Assembly: GCA_964030785.1 (NCBI GenBank)
Contig: OZ034970.1
Coordinates: 34,530,943 to 34,594,942 of the forward strand
Direction of reading: 5' to 3'
Length of the DNA stretch: 64,000 nucleotides
DNA from: Siderastrea siderea
Lineage: Eukaryota > Cnidaria > Anthozoa > Scleractinia > Rhizangiidae
Shown here: positions 60,802-64,000 of the stretch, piece by piece
How positions within the stretch are numbered: position 1 is the first letter of the stretch
How the letters are laid out: every line of letters begins with the position of its first letter
The notes under the pieces: model-generated
Told to the model about the DNA's origin: nothing
The model's database searches: none
What the model saw: the letters and a program-made list of their open reading frames with translations, nothing else
Made by a program: the position numbers and the translations under genes

Positions 60802-60896
60802 CGAGCCTTCTTGTAGAGAAGACACGTTCTTTTTAAGTTCTTGTACATTCTTTGAAAGTTTCGCGTACTCAGTACAGGGAGTTGAAGTATCACTTT
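60802..60896 (-). CDS. collagen-like gene, coiled-coil exon
   Basis: Acceptor CTTTACAG, 95 nt beginning in phase 1 (needs one base from the previous exon), SDTSTPCTEYAKLSKNVQELKKNVSSLQEGS, and a perfect donor GTAAGT. Heptad-like spacing (YAKLSKNVQELKKNVSSL) for a trimeric coiled coil. The expected preceding exon with the membrane segment is not found upstream within the window. Confidence 0.75.
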
Positions 60897-62165
60897 CTGT
60901 AAAGGAACAAAATGAAACGTGTTGGGGGTGCTTTAACAGAAATAAACGGTAAGAAGTTTGGTAGAGTTTAAACTCGCTTTGTAGCTTAATAGTTCGTGCC
61001 TTGACCTCCATCTCAAGCCGTCCAGGTTCGAGCTCGGCGTGGATGACACTCGCAGAGCTGAACACTTCCACAGGGTACACATTTTCCCTAGAGTTTGAGT
61101 CTTAAAAGGGGCGTACTTTTCATTTAGCAGAAAAGCTCTCTTTACAATTATTATGTATGATAGAACTTATTACAACCACAATGTCAACCCGTGACTGTTT
61201 ATGTATTTTGTCGGGATTTGTGGTCACAAAATGGGAGGTTCGAGCGCACGACTCGATTCAGCCATAAACATGAGTATTGGCCATATTACATGGGGAGATG
61301 GAAGAGGGAAACAGCCTTTAACCTGTGATGGAAGGGCATGGAATAGCATCTCCTTTAGTCCAAGTAAAAAGTTTCTTTATGCAGCAAATGGAAATAAACT
61401 CCGGCTTGGTGCAACACTAGATATTGAAAAACAACGTAACGTCCTTTTTCATAATCTCATAACCTTATTAACCACAGCCATTCACGCAAAGGTGTTTTCA
61501 ATGTGTGATTGCATGAACAAGAAATTAAGGGTAAAGTGAAAACAATCGAACAACTCTTTTCCCAACCGAAGGCGACATCTAAGAGAGTAAAATGCTTTGA
61601 AACTTCCAGTAAAATTCTTAACGCCAGAGTGGCATAATTGTCTTTTAATGTTTCAGGTTTGACATGTATCAAACGGACACATGAAAGCGCTCCCTACTTG
61701 ATTTTTCTAAGTAGATTTTTGGTAGTTTTCCAGCCTTATGTTAAATCCAAGGACGCAGGAAATTGTTTTAAAATTGCTATCGTATCTGCTTACCAAGTGT
61801 GCAACTACCGTGATTCGTGCTTTATTCAAAAGCCTTGCCTTTTCGTTTCAAATCTTTCGCTATAAGATTGGAGAAGACATTCAGAAAAGAGCTCGCAAGT
61901 ACTTAAAATCACAGTATGATCTCATGTGGGGCTTATTTTTCTTAGATGACGTTCTTCTTAATGCGTCCAGCTGGACTTTAGCTGGAGTGAGTACTGCAGT
62001 ACACCGTTTCGCAAAATTTAAGTAGAACTTACGTGTTTAATCCCTCTTAATTTTCTAATATTTAAATTAGCATTTTAGTATTTTAGTTAATTTTATCTTG
62101 TTATATTTTCACAGTGCCCTATTGAAAACCACCTTGTGTGATATAGGCCATCTGTATAAAGAATT

Positions 62166-62209
<44 letters not shown>

Positions 62210-62420
62210 TAAAAAGAATAGAATTTTTCTGTATAAAATTTACCACAGCCACTTGCTTTCCGTCAGTGATCAGTTTCCATAGCCTCGGCTAATTCATCAA
62301 TTTCCGTGTTGTCACGTTTAATGCAATTTGCGCAAATGAAGAAATCATAGAAATATGTAGACCATCTCAGTGACAACATTTCAACTTAAGCAGTTAAAAG
62401 AAGAAAACTGAAAAAATTCA
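60897..62420. other. expected location of a missing first exon; unrecognised frames
   Basis: A tRNA-like box pair (TAGCTTAATAGTTCG...CAGGTTCGAGCTC) lies at about 60980-61035. Open plus frames at 61201-61539 and 61638-62025 have no recognisable domain. (TTA)n at 62168-62209. No hydrophobic exon like 1276-1624 is visible on the minus strand. Confidence 0.45.
62168..62209. repeat. (TTA)n microsatellite
   Basis: About 14 units. Confidence 0.95.
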
Positions 62421-62493
62421 GGCTTGAACTGGAATCGAACCCATGACCTCTGCGATACCAGTGCAGCGCTCCAACCAAGTGAGCTATCAAGCC
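62421..62493 (-). tRNA. tRNA-Thr(GGU)-like gene or SINE head
   Basis: 73 nt that fold into a cloverleaf: acceptor GGCTTGA/TCAAGCC (7 bp), D stem GCTC/GAGC, anticodon loop CTGGTAT giving anticodon GGT, and T loop TTCGATT. The anticodon stem has one mismatch (A-C) and the T stem one (G-A). Cytosolic animal tRNA-Thr normally uses AGT, so this is probably a tRNA-derived repeat; no T-run follows closely. Confidence 0.55.
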
Positions 62494-62540
62494 AACTGGG
62501 AGCTGGTCAATAGAGAGTTCGTATTTATTCCGTAGGTGGA

Positions 62541-63180
62541 AAGGCAATGTTTTGGCCTATTGGCTAACACTGCAATTATTTTTGGTAGCTTGCCTCCAAA
62601 TTCTTATAAAACTTCTTCGCTATTGAATTCTGAGAAAAAGTCTGTCAATTAAATCTCAATTAAATTCGAAAGTGTAGAAACCCACTAGAAAGTTTCGACG
62701 TGTCGAAACCCACTAGTAAAAGAACTTTATTTTTGCCGACAACAAATTAAGTGATTTGCACGTCCAGGATAATTGTTGCATCCAGGGACAAAATAAAAAA
62801 AAAAGGTTGATTCTTTGGCAATATGTCGCTCCAGCAAACTGCTGGGCATTTGGGCAAGTGTTAAGCTGCATTTCATCTGCGTGCTCGTGTTTAGCCCGCT
62901 ACTAAATTTCGGCAATGATCATTTACAAAAAGCTTAAGTATCTCAGAAATGGACTTGTACAAGCTCTGTCAAACTCTGTCCCTACGCAACTCCGAGAAGA
63001 GAGGGCGGCAACAAACAACCCAGTTACGTTCCGGAAAAGTTCGAAAAAGTGATAATAGGTCACTTAGAACTTGTGGCAATAACAATTAACAAATGTAAAA
63101 CATATGTACGTTCCTGGGTATCTTACAGACACTGTATTATACCGACATATGCCCTAGTGACTTGTGTGGTTCCAGTCTAA
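62541..63180. repeat. upstream region duplicate of 1925-2558 (copy 2, uninterrupted)
   Basis: Carries the intact join GTGACTTGTGTGGTTCCAGTCT that is split by the CMC element in copy 1, and so shows the empty site. Confidence 0.85.
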
Positions 63181-63187
63181 TGACATT

Positions 63188-63358
63188 TCGATATATATGG
63201 CCTGCTGGAGCGATTAGGGGCCGGTGTAATCGCAGGCTATATCTCCTACAAAACGGGGAAATTTTTCTTAGATGGCAATGATAACTCGTTGATCTATTAA
63301 TAGATCGTCATGAATATCACTTTGTCTGGAGAGTTATTTTTAATCTCCCGTACAATGA
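63188..63358. repeat. direct duplicate of 54942-55125
   Basis: See the partner entry; same orientation. Confidence 0.85.
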
Positions 63359-63760
63359 ATGATTTACCAGTAACCGGATATCCATGTTATGCGTAAAGGA
63401 GTCTGGGATCGCTAGGGGGCAAACATTGCAAGTCGCTAGAAAGAAATGTATCGCGTAAAGTTGTTTCTTCGTCAAAAGCAGTGAATTTGGACAAAAAATA
63501 ACGCTTTTTCGCTGTGATTTTGTGAGAAGTGGAGTTGACTAGTGTTGGTACATGGAAGTTGTAAGTTTTTGTGTGTTTAGTGCGATAAAATCTATCGATA
63601 AACACTCTTTCTTGCGTAGACATCTACATCACGCCATGGTCTCGAAATAGTACACATTCAGGTTTACATTTGAGGGTCTTGACTCAATAAAGTCTTTTCA
63701 GTTGTAATTACGTGTGCTAATATTGCTGAGTCGTTTATACTACGAGTATAAATAAGAAAT
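63359..63760. other. no gene; possible promoter of the THAP frame
   Basis: A TATAAATAAG sequence at about 63747-63756 lies very close to the following ATG. Otherwise nothing. Confidence 0.35.
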
Positions 63761-64000
63761 ATGCCCGGCCGCGATCACTGTGCAGTGTGAGGTTGTGACA
63801 AAGATCGATGGTACCCAGAAAAACAAAAAATTCTTCGTCACGTTGGTGTATTGAGATTCTACTCGCCAAAGAACAAGCAAGATGTTTTGTCATGGGCTAG
63901 AGCTATAAATCGTAGGAAATTCAAGGTTACAATGGGTACCAAGGTCTGCTCGAATCATTTTGTACAAGGATATAGAATTCGAAACTCTCATAGTCGCGCA
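63761..64000 (+). pseudogene. THAP zinc-finger gene start, with an in-frame stop
   Basis: From ATG 63761 the frame reads PGRDHCAV, then TGA at 63788-63790, then GCDKDRWYPEKQ and on without stops to the window edge. Ignoring the stop, C7-x4-C12 and later KVCSNHFVQGY give the C2CH zinc pattern of a THAP domain, with FYSPK and WARAINR between. THAP domains are DNA-binding ends of P-element-like transposases and host regulators. The stop sits where Trp or another residue is expected. Truncated by the window; the downstream partner is unknown. Confidence 0.7.

Noticed and set aside
60980..61035. A/B box pair suggesting a tRNA
   Set aside because: No acceptor pairing; probably a SINE fragment.
61201..62025. 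Two plus-strand frames as a new gene
   Set aside because: No recognisable domain, no splice logic linking them; left as unassigned.

Overview
The window looks like nuclear DNA of an anthozoan cnidarian, most likely a stony coral. It is AT-rich, dense with nested transposons, and contains spliced exons of a membrane-anchored coiled-coil/collagen-like protein family that I recognise from corals and anemones. The organism call is inference; there is no ribosomal or mitochondrial marker here.

Layout. 1-640: dead LINE reverse transcriptase. 1276-1624 (-): first exon of a collagen-like gene, followed by its upstream DNA. 2559-12466: one large CACTA-like (CMC) DNA transposon with CACAG termini, a 2-bp target duplication and GGTGT/ACACC subterminal arrays. 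Nested in it are a complete-length but decayed Ngaro-type tyrosine-recombinase retrotransposon (4984-8774) and a 1.5-kb element with long terminal inverted repeats and 9-bp duplications (10156-11634). 13161-19875: BEL/Pao LTR retrotransposon with two 194-bp LTRs and a TGAC duplication, broken by two stops, a frameshift and a LINE insertion. 20-26 kb: MITEs and a large inverted-repeat composite.

26776-49044 is the centrepiece: a 22.3-kb Polinton/Maverick (adintovirus-like endogenous DNA virus). It has about 510-bp inverted repeats starting AG and ending CT, and an exact 6-bp duplication (AACGCA). It encodes a protein-primed DNA polymerase, DDE integrase with chromodomain, packaging ATPase, adenain-like cysteine protease, major capsid protein, two tandem candidate minor capsid proteins, a phospholipase A2-like protein, a GRF zinc-finger protein, a SLOG-like nucleotide-binding protein, a duplicated Cys/His (RING-like) protein and a series of tiny Arg-rich proteins. 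Nearly all are open, so the insertion looks young. Replication and regulatory genes sit at both ends; structural genes form one colinear minus-strand block (45637 to 33655) with overlapping or nearly touching frames. TATAAAAA-type boxes lie just upstream of most of the genes or sub-blocks. A Pol III-type tRNA-like gene sits between ATPase and protease. Many small basic proteins share a Q/M-R-G-G motif that looks like a maturation site for the element's own protease.

49-64 kb: more repeats and MITEs, then a five-exon minus-strand collagen-like gene (57184-60896) whose first exon is not found although its upstream DNA is a duplicate of the DNA upstream of the exon at 1.6 kb. A Thr-type tRNA-like sequence lies at 62421-62493, and a THAP zinc-finger frame with an in-frame stop runs off the right edge (63761-64000).
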